From JAWVFM01 sp038237625 (GTDB lineage: Bacteria; Actinomycetota; Thermoleophilia; Solirubrobacterales; 70-9): a DNA stretch of 10,953 bases. The notes below the pieces were generated by a model, which saw only the letters and a list, made by a program, of their open reading frames with translations, was not told where the DNA came from and did not search any database. Shown in pieces: positions 1 through 6,129 of this stretch. The first letter of the stretch is position 1. The number at the start of each line of letters is the position of its first letter. Location: the NCBI GenBank assembly GCA_038237625.1, contig JBBRYM010000029.1:1-10953 (forward strand), given 5' to 3'. Made by a program: the position numbers and the translations under genes.

Positions 1-6
1 AAGGAG
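1..6 (+). promoter_or_regulatory. Ribosome binding site of the cupin-TPR gene
   Basis: AAGGAG at the very start of the window lies 11 nt before the GTG at 18. It is the only Shine-Dalgarno-like sequence nearby and supports GTG 18 as the start, although the spacing is a little long. Confidence 0.55.
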
Positions 7-17
7 CAGAGACAACT

Positions 18-674
18 GTGGGCTATCGAGTTGCGACAGTCGATGAGTTGCAGGACATTCCCTACCGGGAGGACACGCACATGCGGCCCGTGCGACACCA
101 CCTGGGGATCACAGCGTTCGGGACGAACGCCTGGACGAGCACCAAGGAGGGCGACCGGCTCATGCCCGAGCACGCAGAGGACGAGGGCATCGAGGAGCTG
201 TACGTCGTACTCCGCGGACGGGCGCGTTTCGAGATCGACGGCGACACTGTCGACGCGCCCGCAGGAGCGCTCGTGTTCGTCGGACCGGAGACAAGCCGGA
301 CAGCCTTCGCGGTTGAGCCCGAGACGACCGTGCTCGCGGTGGGTAGCAAGATAGGGCAGCCCTACGAGGTCGGCGGTTGGGAGGTTTGGGCCGAGTTCCA
401 TCCCGCGTACGAGGCCGGCGACTACGAGGGCGTGATCGAGCGGGGTCGCAGCACCCTCGAGACGGCCGGCTACGCGACGCCGCTCTACAACCTCGCTTGC
501 TGCGAGGCACAGACCGGCCGGACCGAGGACGCAATCGCTCATCTTCGGGAGGCCTTCGAGCGGCGGCCCAGCCTTCGCGAACTGTCCAAGCAGGACACCG
601 ACTTCGACCCGCTCCGAAACGAACCTGCGTTCCGCGAGCTCGTCGGCGAGCCCATCGCCCCGAGGACCGGATGA
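18..674 (+). CDS. Cupin domain protein with C-terminal TPR-like region
   Basis: A 218-residue protein starting at GTG 18. Residues about 45-110 form a small beta-barrel of cupin type: EELYVVLRGRARFEIDG is the usual strand-turn-strand, followed by PAGALVFVGP, the second cupin motif. Classical metal-binding HxH is not evident, so enzymatic activity is uncertain. Residues about 122-210 are helical and TPR-like (TPLYNLACCEAQTGRTEDAI, then a DFDPLRNEPAFREL ending typical of short TPR tails). Cupin plus TPR proteins of this length recur in actinobacteria, usually annotated only as cupin-domain proteins; a sensor or binding role is inference. It reads as intact, with no frame disruption. What precedes it is outside the window. 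The stop overlaps ATGA at 671, where a reading frame of only 11 codons follows, so no downstream partner gene is supported. Confidence 0.85.
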   Translation: MGYRVATVDELQDIPYREDTHMRPVRHHLGITAFGTNAWTSTKEGDRLMPEHAEDEGIEELYVVLRGRARFEIDGDTVDAPAGALVFVGPETSRTAFAVEPETTVLAVGSKIGQPYEVGGWEVWAEFHPAYEAGDYEGVIERGRSTLETAGYATPLYNLACCEAQTGRTEDAIAHLREAFERRPSLRELSKQDTDFDPLRNEPAFRELVGEPIAPRTG

Positions 675-828
675 GTACGCCGACCGCAATCCTCAACGAG
701 TTCTAACGGGTCCGCTTCCCAGAATACAGCATCACGACCTGTGCGAGCGTCCTCTCGCCCGAGGCTGACGCGCGACGTGGCCGGGACTCATGTCGATCAG
801 GCGACGAGCTCGACGAGGCGTTTGGGGC

Positions 829-1206
829 TCAAGATCGGCGGTCTATTGGCTCGAGAACCAGCAGGTCCGTGTCCCCGCTAACCAGCGCGTCGACCCCAGC
901 CTCTCGCGCGAGCGCGACCAGATAGTCGTCCGTCGGATCGCGCGCGATCGGAGTCACGGTTTGCGGATCGGGACGCGTCTCGGCATACGAGGCGAGGCCG
1001 GCCACGTAGCGCTCAGCCTCTTCGATCGTCAGGTAACTGCGGAATTTCTCGCGGCGCAGGACTCCGAGGAGCTCGGCGAGGAGGTGCGGACAGACGACTA
1101 GCGCGAGTCGTCCCGCTGCGACTGCGCGCAGAATCTCGCCCGGCGGGCCGAGCGGCGTGATGATCGCGGACGCGAGAACGCCAGGGTCGACGACGCGTCG
1201 ACGCAC
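829..1206 (-). CDS. PIN-domain toxin (COG1569-like), C-terminus probably frameshifted
   Basis: A 125-residue PIN-domain protein, the putative ribonuclease toxin of a type II toxin-antitoxin pair. Acidic positions expected for a PIN active site are present: Asp7 in VVDPGVLASAII, Glu45 in HLLAELLGVL, Asp90/93/94 in RDPTDDYLVALA, and Asp112/114 in SGDTDLLVL. The start is GTG 1206-1204, directly after the TAG of the antitoxin gene, so the two are translationally coupled. The frame stops early after DLLVLEPIDRRS. One frame over, the sequence continues as PPILSPKRLVELVA and a stop at 799-797, which is the usual tail of this family. One missing base near 838-841 (GACCG in place of GACCCG on the minus strand) would explain it. 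The restored gene would span 797-1206, about 136 residues. The truncation loses only the final strand and helix, so activity cannot be judged. Confidence 0.85.
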   Translation of the reverse strand: MRRRVVDPGVLASAIITPLGPPGEILRAVAAGRLALVVCPHLLAELLGVLRREKFRSYLTIEEAERYVAGLASYAETRPDPQTVTPIARDPTDDYLVALAREAGVDALVSGDTDLLVLEPIDRRS

Positions 1207-1464
1207 CTACGCCGCAGGCGCGTCGCGCTCGGCGCGGAAGGCGTCCAGCTCGGCGTACGCGAGCGCAAGGGCCTCGTCCGGATCGAGAGGGTTCTCCGCG
1301 TTGCGAGCCCAGACCTGATCGACCTCGAGGCCGAGGTAGTGACGGAGCGCGTCCTCGACGACCTCGGACTCATCACGGCCCGAGTTGGCCGCTGCTGCCG
1401 CGGTTCGCCGCAGCACGTCTGCGTCGAGGTAGAGCGTCGTCTTCTGCTTCGCCATGGCGTTCAT
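1207..1464 (-). CDS. Ribbon-helix-helix type antitoxin
   Basis: An 85-residue protein directly upstream of the PIN toxin. The N-terminus KQKTTLYLDADVLRRT is a short beta-strand followed by a helix, then SGRDESEVVEDALRHYLGL forms the second helix. That is the ribbon-helix-helix (CopG/Arc-like) DNA-binding fold common in antitoxins. The C-terminal 35 residues (ENPLDPDEALALAYAELDAF) are acidic and probably wrap the toxin. Such antitoxins normally neutralise the partner and repress their own operon; this is family knowledge. Two starts are possible, ATG 1464 and ATG 1455 (MAKQKT). The latter matches the usual family N-terminus better, and neither has a clear Shine-Dalgarno. The TAG abuts the toxin GTG with no gap, the canonical antitoxin-then-toxin order. 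Confidence 0.82.
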   Translation of the reverse strand: MNAMAKQKTTLYLDADVLRRTAAAAANSGRDESEVVEDALRHYLGLEVDQVWARNAENPLDPDEALALAYAELDAFRAERDAPAA

Positions 1465-1554
1465 GGTCGCACACAGCGTGCCCGGCGGACCGCACCGGAC
1501 TCAGGCGGTCCCGAGCGGTCCTCAGCGTGCAAAACGAGACAAGAAATCGGGCTG

Positions 1555-1575
1555 ACTGTCGCAGAAACTGTCGCA
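1555..1575 (+). repeat. Short direct repeat next to the tRNA fragment
   Basis: ACTGTCGCA occurs at 1555-1563 and again at 1567-1575, a 12-nt period. The overlapping GCAGAAACT (1561-1569) recurs at 1701-1709, on the other side of the tRNA fragment. These short repeats could be arm-type sites or just remnants of a lost integrase gene end. Neither is provable from this window. Confidence 0.3.
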
Positions 1576-1615
1576 AGCGCCACGCAAACCCTCATGGTTG
1601 ACCCAAACAGGTTCC

Positions 1616-1674
1616 GTCTTGAAAACCGCAGGCGGCCGAAAGGTCTCCCGTGGGTTCGAATCCCATCCCCGCCG
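1616..1674 (+). tRNA. tRNA-Ser(UGA) 3' half only: probable attachment-site remnant
   Basis: The segment contains the anticodon loop CTTGAAA (anticodon UGA at 1620-1622), the 3' anticodon strand ACCGC, a class II variable arm with stem GGCC-GAAA-GGTC (1634-1645), a T arm (GTGGG, TTCGAAT, CCCAT at 1650-1666) and the 3' acceptor strand CCCCGCC plus discriminator G at 1674. CCA is not encoded. The 5' half is absent: no GGCGGGG acceptor strand or D arm lies upstream, and the 5' anticodon strand pairs at only three of five positions. A tRNA 3' half beginning at the anticodon loop is the usual footprint of integration by tyrosine recombinases, so this is most likely an attL/attR-type duplicate, not a working tRNA. 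Confidence 0.8.
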
Positions 1675-1748
1675 CTCTACAAGTGGGTTTGTGCGTCTGA
1701 GCAGAAACTTTGTGGGGCCGCTGCCCCTGACGTCTTTCCAGGCTTGTT

Positions 1749-2500
1749 TTAGCGGCGTCCGCCCATACCGCCCCAGCCGACGAGCGCGATCGCACCGATG
1801 TCGCCCGCGTGCGGATCGATCTTCGTCAAGAGCGAGGCGCGGCCTCCGCCACGGCCGCGCCTCCCTCGTGAGAATCTGCCGGCGGGTTCGAACGCGTGGT
1901 TGAGGCCGTAGTCCGCGACCTTCCGTCCGAGATCGACGCCCGCCTCGCTGGAAAACCGGTAGTGGAGGCCGCCCCAGAGCCGCGCTCCGATGATCTCGTT
2001 ACGGAGCTGGTCTACCGTGTCAAAGTGCCGCACAGCATCGAGGTTCCCGGCCGCCCCGGCGGCGTCGAAGCCGTGGATGTCCAGGTCGATTCGATCGGTG
2101 CCCAGGAATTCGCTGAAGACCTCTGCCATCGCCGACGTGTTCGTACCGTGGGCTGCTGGGTACTCGGGATGGTTGGGCGTCGTCCCGAGGGGCCGCCAAC
2201 CTGGCTCTTCAGCAGTCGCCGGGTTGCCGTCATCGAACCCAGGTACCGGTCCGAAGCCGTCTGCCGTCATCGACGTCGGGTCGATCGCGGTCACAGGACG
2301 CCAGAAGAGAAATCGGTACTTGGAGTGATCATGGCTAGTAGCCGCGCCGTATCGAGTACGCCCAGCCCTCGGACGGCGGCGAGATCACGAGCGGCCCGGT
2401 TGAACTGCCGGATCACATTCGCCGTGTAGAACCTTGCGATCGCAGCCTGCTCCGGAGTACGAACCGCACTCGTCGCCCCGCCATAGTTCTTTTCTCGCCA
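1749..2500 (-). pseudogene. Vanadium-dependent haloperoxidase (PAP2 superfamily), truncated and frameshifted
   Basis: Two pieces of one gene in different frames. The upstream piece (about 2500-2322) reads EKNYGGATSAVRTPEQAAIA, then RFYTANVIRQFNRAARDLAA and LDTARLLAMI. The downstream piece (2321-1749) carries all three vanadate/phosphate-binding motifs: KYRFLFWRP (K-x6-RP), YPAAHG, and RLWGGLHYR (R-x5-H). It also has the family strings TADGFGPVPGFDDGNPAT and EYPAAHGTNT. Between the pieces about a dozen residues normally following LLAM are missing and the frame changes, so this is an internal deletion. The N-terminal half of the enzyme is gone, replaced by a WD40 remnant on the other strand. 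The C-terminal 40 residues after LNHAFEP are low-complexity Arg/Gly and do not resemble the family. Intact enzymes oxidise halides with hydrogen peroxide; this copy is very unlikely to be active. Confidence 0.82.
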
Positions 2501-2800
2501 GACGGCCGCCTGTTCGCGGCTAGCTCGGCCGACCAGACGACGACTCTGTGGGACCCCGGATCACGCAAACGTCTGGGAAACTCCTTCCCGATCGAACAGG
2601 GGTCGATTCCCGTTCGCGCGGTTCGCGCGCGGCGGGGACCTGGTGATCGACAACCTCACCGACACCGCACAGTGGCCCACGGATCTGCGCACCTGGAAGG
2701 CTTCGCGTGCCGGGTCGCCGGCCGCGACCCCACCCGCGCCGAGTGGAGCGACCTCCTCCCAGATTGCCCCTACCGGCGTATTTGTCCGCAGTCGGCGTGA
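2489..2800 (+). pseudogene. WD40-repeat protein, 3' fragment with two indels
   Basis: Reading from 2489, the sequence gives LFSPDGRLFAASSADQTTTL followed by WDPGSRKRLG, one typical WD40 blade. After a frame change at the GGGG run 2599-2602 it continues GRFPFARFARGGDLVIDNLT and DTAQWPTDLRTW. After a second change near 2695-2697 (TGGAAG where TGGGAAG would be expected) it returns to the first frame with GFACRVAGRDPTRAEWSDLL and PYRRICPQ, stopping at 2798-2800. This ending (FACRVAGRDxTRAEW, then a proline-tyrosine-rich tail) closes many large actinobacterial signalling or scaffold WD40 proteins. Only the last blade and tail survive; everything upstream was lost at the junction with the haloperoxidase remnant. 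The two indels cancel each other and each lies at a G run, so they may be sequence errors. The truncation is real. Confidence 0.78.
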
Positions 2801-3016
2801 CGATCAGCGATTTCGCCGCAGCGGAGTCGATTCCGGAAGAAGTGACACGACCGATGACTTCTGGCCCGCGCGGCGGTCTACGTCTCAGAAGGCGAGAGAA
2901 CAGAGGAATGGAGAGAATCCCCGGAGGAGTGGACGAGCGCGGCGCTCCACTACGGCCGAACATCGAGGTCGCGGTTCGCCACAGGAAGGAACGATGAGAC
3001 TGTCCCGACGAGATAC

Positions 3017-3024
3017 AAGGAGGT
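3017..3024 (+). promoter_or_regulatory. Strong ribosome binding site
   Basis: AAGGAGGT, a full match to the 16S anti-Shine-Dalgarno, ends 4 nt before the ATG at 3029. It fixes the start of the beta-propeller gene and suggests high translation of the coupled pair. The 216 bases between the WD40 remnant stop (2800) and this site hold no gene I can recognise. Confidence 0.85.
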
Positions 3025-3028
3025 AGAG

Positions 3029-4144
3029 ATGAGCGGAGTACGGCTCCTCGTGGGCACGCGAAAGGGCGCGTTCGTCCTGACGTCGGACGGGTCGCGCGAC
3101 GAGTGGGACGTCAAGGGCCCGCTGTTCGCGGGGTGGGAGATCTACCACGTCAACGCGTCGCCGGCCGACCCGAACAGGCTGTATGCGTCGCAGTCGTCGG
3201 GGTGGTTCGGCCAGATCCTCCAGCGCTCGGACGACGGCGGGCAGACGTGGGAGCCGGTTGGCAACGAGTTCGCCTACGACGGCGTCCCCGGCACGCATCA
3301 GTGGTACGACGGCACGCAGCACCCCTGGGAGTTCGCGCGCGTCTGGCACCTCGAGCCGTCGCTGACGGACCCGGACACGGTGTTCGCCGGTGTGGAGGAC
3401 GCTGCCCTCTTCCGTTCCGTGGACGGCGGCCACACGTGGCAGGAGCACTCGGGGCTCCGCGCTCACCAGACCGGCGAGCACTGGCAGCCTGGTGCCGGCG
3501 GGCTGTGCCTCCATACGATCCTCATCCACCCCGACGATCCGCAGCGCATGGTCGTGGCGATCTCGGCAGCAGGGGTGTTTCGCACCGACGACGGCGGCCA
3601 GACTTGGCGCCCGATCAACCGCGGGCTTCGCTCGCAGGAGCTGCCGGACGAGGACAGGGAGGTAGGCCACTGCGTCCATCGGATCGCCATGAACCCATCG
3701 CGTCCCGATGTGCTCTTCATGCAGAAGCACTGGGACGTGATGCGTAGCGACGACGGCGGGGAGTCGTGGCACGAGGTGAGCGGGAATCTCCCTTCCGACT
3801 TCGGGTTCCCCATAGGCGTCCACGCGCACGAGCCCGACACGGTCTACGTCGTGCCGATCAAGAGCGACTCGGAGCACGTGCCGCCGGAGGGCAGGCTTCG
3901 CGTCTACCGGAGCCGGACCGGCGGCAACGAGTGGGAGGCGCTCACACGGGGCCTGCCGCAGAGCCACTGCTACGTGAACGTGCTCCGCGACGCGATGGCC
4001 GTCGACGGCCTCGACCCCTGCGGCGTCTACTTCGGGACGACCGGAGGCCAGGTCTACGCGTCGTCGGACGCGGGCGACAACTGGACGCCGATCGTGCGCG
4101 ATTTTCCGGCCGTGCTGTCCGTCGAGGCGCAGACGCTGCCATGA
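3029..4144 (+). CDS. Asp-box (BNR/sialidase-like) beta-propeller protein
   Basis: A 371-residue intact protein with repeated Asp-box motifs (S/T-x-D-x-G-x-x-W): SDDGGQTW (67-74), SVDGGHTW (130-137), TDDGGQTW (186-193), SDDGGESW (240-247), SSDAGDNW (345-352), and a degenerate SRTGGNEW near 295-302. These mark turns of beta-propeller blades, as in sialidases, VPS10-like and photosystem assembly propellers. The protein starts MSGVRLLVGTRKGAFVLTSD, and there is no signal peptide or membrane segment, so it should be cytosolic, unlike secreted sialidases. I do not see a sialidase arginine triad or FRIP motif, so 'exo-alpha-sialidase' would be an over-annotation. It overlaps the MoaD-like gene by ATGA, giving translational coupling. 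As family knowledge, this type of propeller is often found next to a MoaD/ThiS protein; the function is unknown. Codon use is GC-rich and even throughout. Confidence 0.88.
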   Translation: MSGVRLLVGTRKGAFVLTSDGSRDEWDVKGPLFAGWEIYHVNASPADPNRLYASQSSGWFGQILQRSDDGGQTWEPVGNEFAYDGVPGTHQWYDGTQHPWEFARVWHLEPSLTDPDTVFAGVEDAALFRSVDGGHTWQEHSGLRAHQTGEHWQPGAGGLCLHTILIHPDDPQRMVVAISAAGVFRTDDGGQTWRPINRGLRSQELPDEDREVGHCVHRIAMNPSRPDVLFMQKHWDVMRSDDGGESWHEVSGNLPSDFGFPIGVHAHEPDTVYVVPIKSDSEHVPPEGRLRVYRSRTGGNEWEALTRGLPQSHCYVNVLRDAMAVDGLDPCGVYFGTTGGQVYASSDAGDNWTPIVRDFPAVLSVEAQTLP

Positions 4145-4437
4145 TCCGCGTCGCCCTGCCTCACCATCTACGCGCGCTAGCCGGCGTCGACCGAGAAGTG
4201 CACCTGGACGTCCAGGCGCCGCCGACGCAGCGGGCCGTCCTCGACGCCCTCGAGGCGAGCTACCCGGCCCTGCGAGGGACGATCCGCGATCACGCGACGG
4301 CGGAGCGTCGGGCGTTCGTGCGGTTCTTTGCCTGCGGGCGGGACATCACGCTCGAGTCCGCGGACGATCCGCTGCCGGAAGCCGTTCAGTCGGGAGCCGA
4401 ACCGTTCCGCGTGGTGGGCGCGATGGCCGGCGGGTAG
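4141..4437 (+). CDS. MoaD/ThiS-like ubiquitin-fold sulfur carrier protein
   Basis: A 98-residue protein with a MoaD/ThiS profile: an N-terminal strand MIRVALPHHLRALAG, a helix QRAVLDALEASYPALRGTI, the strand VRFFACGRDI, then DDPLPEAV and a C-terminal strand FRVVGAMAGG ending in Gly97-Gly98. The terminal Gly-Gly is where an E1-like enzyme adenylates the carrier for thiocarboxylate formation or conjugation. Its presence shows the chemistry is potentially available. No MoeB/ThiF-like E1, MoaE or cysteine desulfurase lies in the window, so molybdopterin or thiamine synthesis is not implied. The start ATG 4141 overlaps the propeller stop (ATGA), and the pair is probably one transcript ending at the hairpins from 4437. 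The function is unknown; roles such as sulfur donor or protein modifier are inference. Confidence 0.87.
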   Translation: MIRVALPHHLRALAGVDREVHLDVQAPPTQRAVLDALEASYPALRGTIRDHATAERRAFVRFFACGRDITLESADDPLPEAVQSGAEPFRVVGAMAGG

Positions 4438-4492
4438 GCGGCGAAGACGCCGCCCACGAATGAGCGGCGCGATCCTCGCTTTCGCGAGGGTC
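4437..4492 (+). terminator. Tandem hairpins after the propeller/MoaD-like pair
   Basis: The first hairpin is GGCGGCG (4437-4443), loop AAGA, CGCCGCC (4448-4454), a perfect 7-bp stem that begins at the last base of the MoaD-like stop codon. The second is GATCCTCGC (4471-4479), loop TTTC, GCGAGGGTC (4484-4492), 9 bp with one G-T pair. No U tract follows, which is common for GC-rich actinobacterial terminators. The arrangement suggests transcription ends here, separating the pair from the LuxR remnant downstream. Confidence 0.6.
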
Positions 4493-4629
4493 GCGGTCCC
4501 GCTCGTGCTCATCGCGCTTGCGGTGCGCTCCGGCGTCGAGCCTTGTGCGACGCAGACGCGGTCCTGGGATCACTCGCGGGTCTCTCGACCGTCCGACTCA
4601 GCGGATAAAGATAAAGCGCGGTCCCGGAT

Positions 4630-4943
4630 TTGCTCGGCGGAGGCAGCGCTCGAGGTCGACGCGCAGCGAACCTGGGCGGAGGGAGCACGCCTCGCCGTCG
4701 ACGACGCGATCGCGCTGGCCTTCGGAACAAAAGCGACCGCGACCGGCTTCACCCGACGGCTTGAGCACACGTGAGCGGGAGGTGGTCCGGCTTGTGGCCG
4801 AGGGATTGTCGAACAAGGAGATCGCGTCGCGGCTGCACCTCTCGGTGCGCACCGTCGAGAGCCACGTCCGCCACGCGCTGACGAAGACCAACCTCGTCAA
4901 TCGAACCCAGCTCACCACCTGGGCACGCGAGCGGATTCAGTAG
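4630..4943 (+). pseudogene. LuxR-family regulator, 3' fragment with frameshift
   Basis: The C-terminal part of a large LuxR-type regulator. One frame reads RTWAEGARLAVDDAIALAFG and TKATATG, the end of the linker or TPR region normally just before the HTH in ATPase/cyclase-type LuxR proteins. The next frame reads GLSTREREVVRLVAEGLSNK, then EIASRLHLSVRTVESHVRHA and NRTQLTTWARERIQ, a complete LuxR helix-turn-helix with stop at 4941-4943. The frame change falls near 4745-4750 (TTCACCC). Intact family members are usually several hundred to a thousand residues with an N-terminal nucleotide-binding domain, and nothing of that is visible upstream to 4440. It is therefore a truncated remnant even if the indel is an error. 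Starts such as ATG 4518 would give a protein with a non-homologous N-terminus and an intact HTH, which could in principle still bind DNA. Confidence 0.75.
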
Positions 4944-5000
4944 CGATTCCGCAATCGCGCTGATGACCGCGCGAGCCGACCTGCCCACCATGGCAGCCAG

Positions 5001-5021
5001 CCCGCGGCAAGTGCCCGCGGG
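5001..5021 (+). promoter_or_regulatory. Hairpin in the leader of the cupin gene
   Basis: CCCGCGG (5001-5007), loop CAAGTGC, CCGCGGG (5015-5021), a perfect 7-bp stem 10 nt before the ribosome binding site at 5032. It may terminate the LuxR remnant transcript or shape the 5' leader of the cupin gene. Both are inference. Confidence 0.4.
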
Positions 5022-5031
5022 AAGCAACCGG

Positions 5032-5037
5032 AAGGAG
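5032..5037 (+). promoter_or_regulatory. Ribosome binding site of the second cupin gene
   Basis: AAGGAG ends 6 nt before ATG 5044 and decides the start. An in-frame ATG at 4963 would add 27 non-conserved residues and lacks such a site. Confidence 0.75.
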
Positions 5038-5043
5038 CTACAG

Positions 5044-5548
5044 ATGGCGACAGTAGACAAGCCGGCGGAGCACGACACACGAGCAATCGGCTGGCAGCCC
5101 GGTGAGGGCGAGACGATCCGGAACCCGGTCGGGGGGTCCTTGACGTTCAAGGTGCGCGCGGAGCAGACCAACGGGGCGTTGACCGTTGTGGAGTCCACCG
5201 CGCCGCCCGGCGAAGGGCCACCGCTTCACGTGCACGCCAACGAGGACGAGGCGCTCTACACCCTGGACGGAACGCTCCGCTTCAGAATGGAGGACGAGGT
5301 TCAGACGGCCCCGGCCGTTCGCATTCATCCCCAGGGGAACACCGCACACCTGGCAGAACATAGGCGACGCGCCGGCACGTTTGCTGGTGATCTTTACGCC
5401 AGCGGCGGCGGGAGTGGAGCGGTTCTTCGAGCGCTTCGCGGAGCTCCCCGAGGATGAGATGGGGCTGGAGGCGTTCCGCCGGCTCGCGAGCGAGGCCGAC
5501 ACGGACGTCGTCGGCCCACCGCTCGCCGACTCGCACCCACTCCCGCAG
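5044..5548 (+). pseudogene. Cupin domain protein with internal frameshift
   Basis: A small single-domain cupin (about 165 residues when restored). The first frame, from ATG 5044, holds cupin motif 1: PLHVHANEDEALYTLDG, with HxH, Glu and Gly in the canonical G-x5-HxH-x3/4-E-x6-G spacing. After about 5317 the next frame holds motif 2, FAFIPRGTPHTWQN (PxG-x2-H-x3-N), then LLVIFTPAA, VERFFERFAELP and VVGPPLADSHP, the normal C-terminus of this cupin family. The metal ligands are thus split between frames. The net change is +1 (one extra base or a loss of two or five). The glycine-serine usually preceding the motif 2 strand is missing, so a 5-nt deletion is plausible. Read without correction, the first frame ends at 5455-5457 as a protein lacking motif 2, probably inactive. 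No stop separates the restored frame from the SnoaL-like domain downstream. Confidence 0.78.
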
Positions 5549-5575
5549 CGCGCCGGTGCCTCGAATGATCTCGAC

Positions 5576-5987
5576 GTGACAATCGCGGCGGTCCGACAAG
5601 GAGTGAGCGCGTTCATCCAAGGCGACCCGATGCCCCAAAGGTCGTTGTGGTCCAAGCGCGACGACGTCACGCTTGCAAACCCGTTCGGGCCGCCGCGGCG
5701 CGGATGGAGCGACGTCGAGGAGACGATCGAGCGCGCAGCAGCCGAGTTCAGCGACGGGACCGTATCGTTCGAGGAGGTCTCGAAAGTCGTCACCGCGGAC
5801 CTCGCCTACCTCGTCCAGATCGAGCGGTTCTCGGCGAAGGTCGGCGGCCGCGACGAGCCGAGCTCGGGGTCACTTCGCGTCACCATGATTCTTCCGGCGC
5901 GAAAGCGACGGCTGGAGGATCGCGCACCGCCACGCCGACACGATCACCACGCCTCGCCCGGCGGAATCCGTCATCCACGGCCGGTGA
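5576..5987 (+). pseudogene. SnoaL-like / ketosteroid-isomerase-fold protein with 1-nt insertion
   Basis: A SnoaL-like (NTF2 fold) domain of about 137 residues. The first frame reads TIAAVRQGVSAFIQGDPMPQ, WSKRDDVTLANPFGPPRRGW, EETIERAAAEF and DLAYLVQIERFSAKVGG, strings typical of a soil-actinobacterial SnoaL/DUF4440 group. At 5885-5894 (ATGATTCTTC) one extra base, about C5891, moves the end to another frame: FRRESDGWRIAHRHADTITT, then PRPAESVIHGR and stop 5985-5987. The restored ending matches the family, so the insertion is recent or a sequencing error. The start is unclear. GTG 5576 gives a sensible N-terminus but has no Shine-Dalgarno, and the same frame is open back into the cupin, so a cupin-SnoaL fusion is possible. 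Enzymes with this fold act on small hydrophobic or steroid-like molecules; the substrate cannot be named. Confidence 0.78.
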
Positions 5988-6129
5988 GGCGACGTACGCC
6001 GAGGGTGTCGTCCTGCTCGCGCTCGCTGACGACCTGGAGGACGAGGATCGTGCCGCGCTGAACACAGAGTTCCTGAAGTGTGCCCAGCGCAGTGAGCAAT
6101 TCCGGGAATAGGCCCCCCGCGGCGCGGCG

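Noticed and set aside
671..706. Eleven-codon frame overlapping the cupin-TPR stop by ATGA
   Set aside because: Too short, and no homology continues in any frame after its TAA.
1339..1752. Plus-strand frame running through the tRNA fragment
   Set aside because: It is antisense to the antitoxin and then translates tRNA sequence, so it is not a protein.
2919..2997. Small plus-strand frame before the propeller gene
   Set aside because: Arg/Glu-rich, no ribosome binding site of its own and no recognisable family.
2885..3967. A long open frame (360 codons) on the minus strand
   Set aside because: It lies opposite the beta-propeller gene, has Arg/Pro/Val-rich shadow composition with no domain, and the plus strand has clear Asp-box repeats and a strong ribosome binding site.
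4460..4774. Plus-strand frame starting with a hydrophobic stretch (LAFARVAVPLVLIALAV)
   Set aside because: It looks like a membrane segment, but it overlaps the hairpins and runs into the LuxR linker frame. There is no ribosome binding site and no known family.
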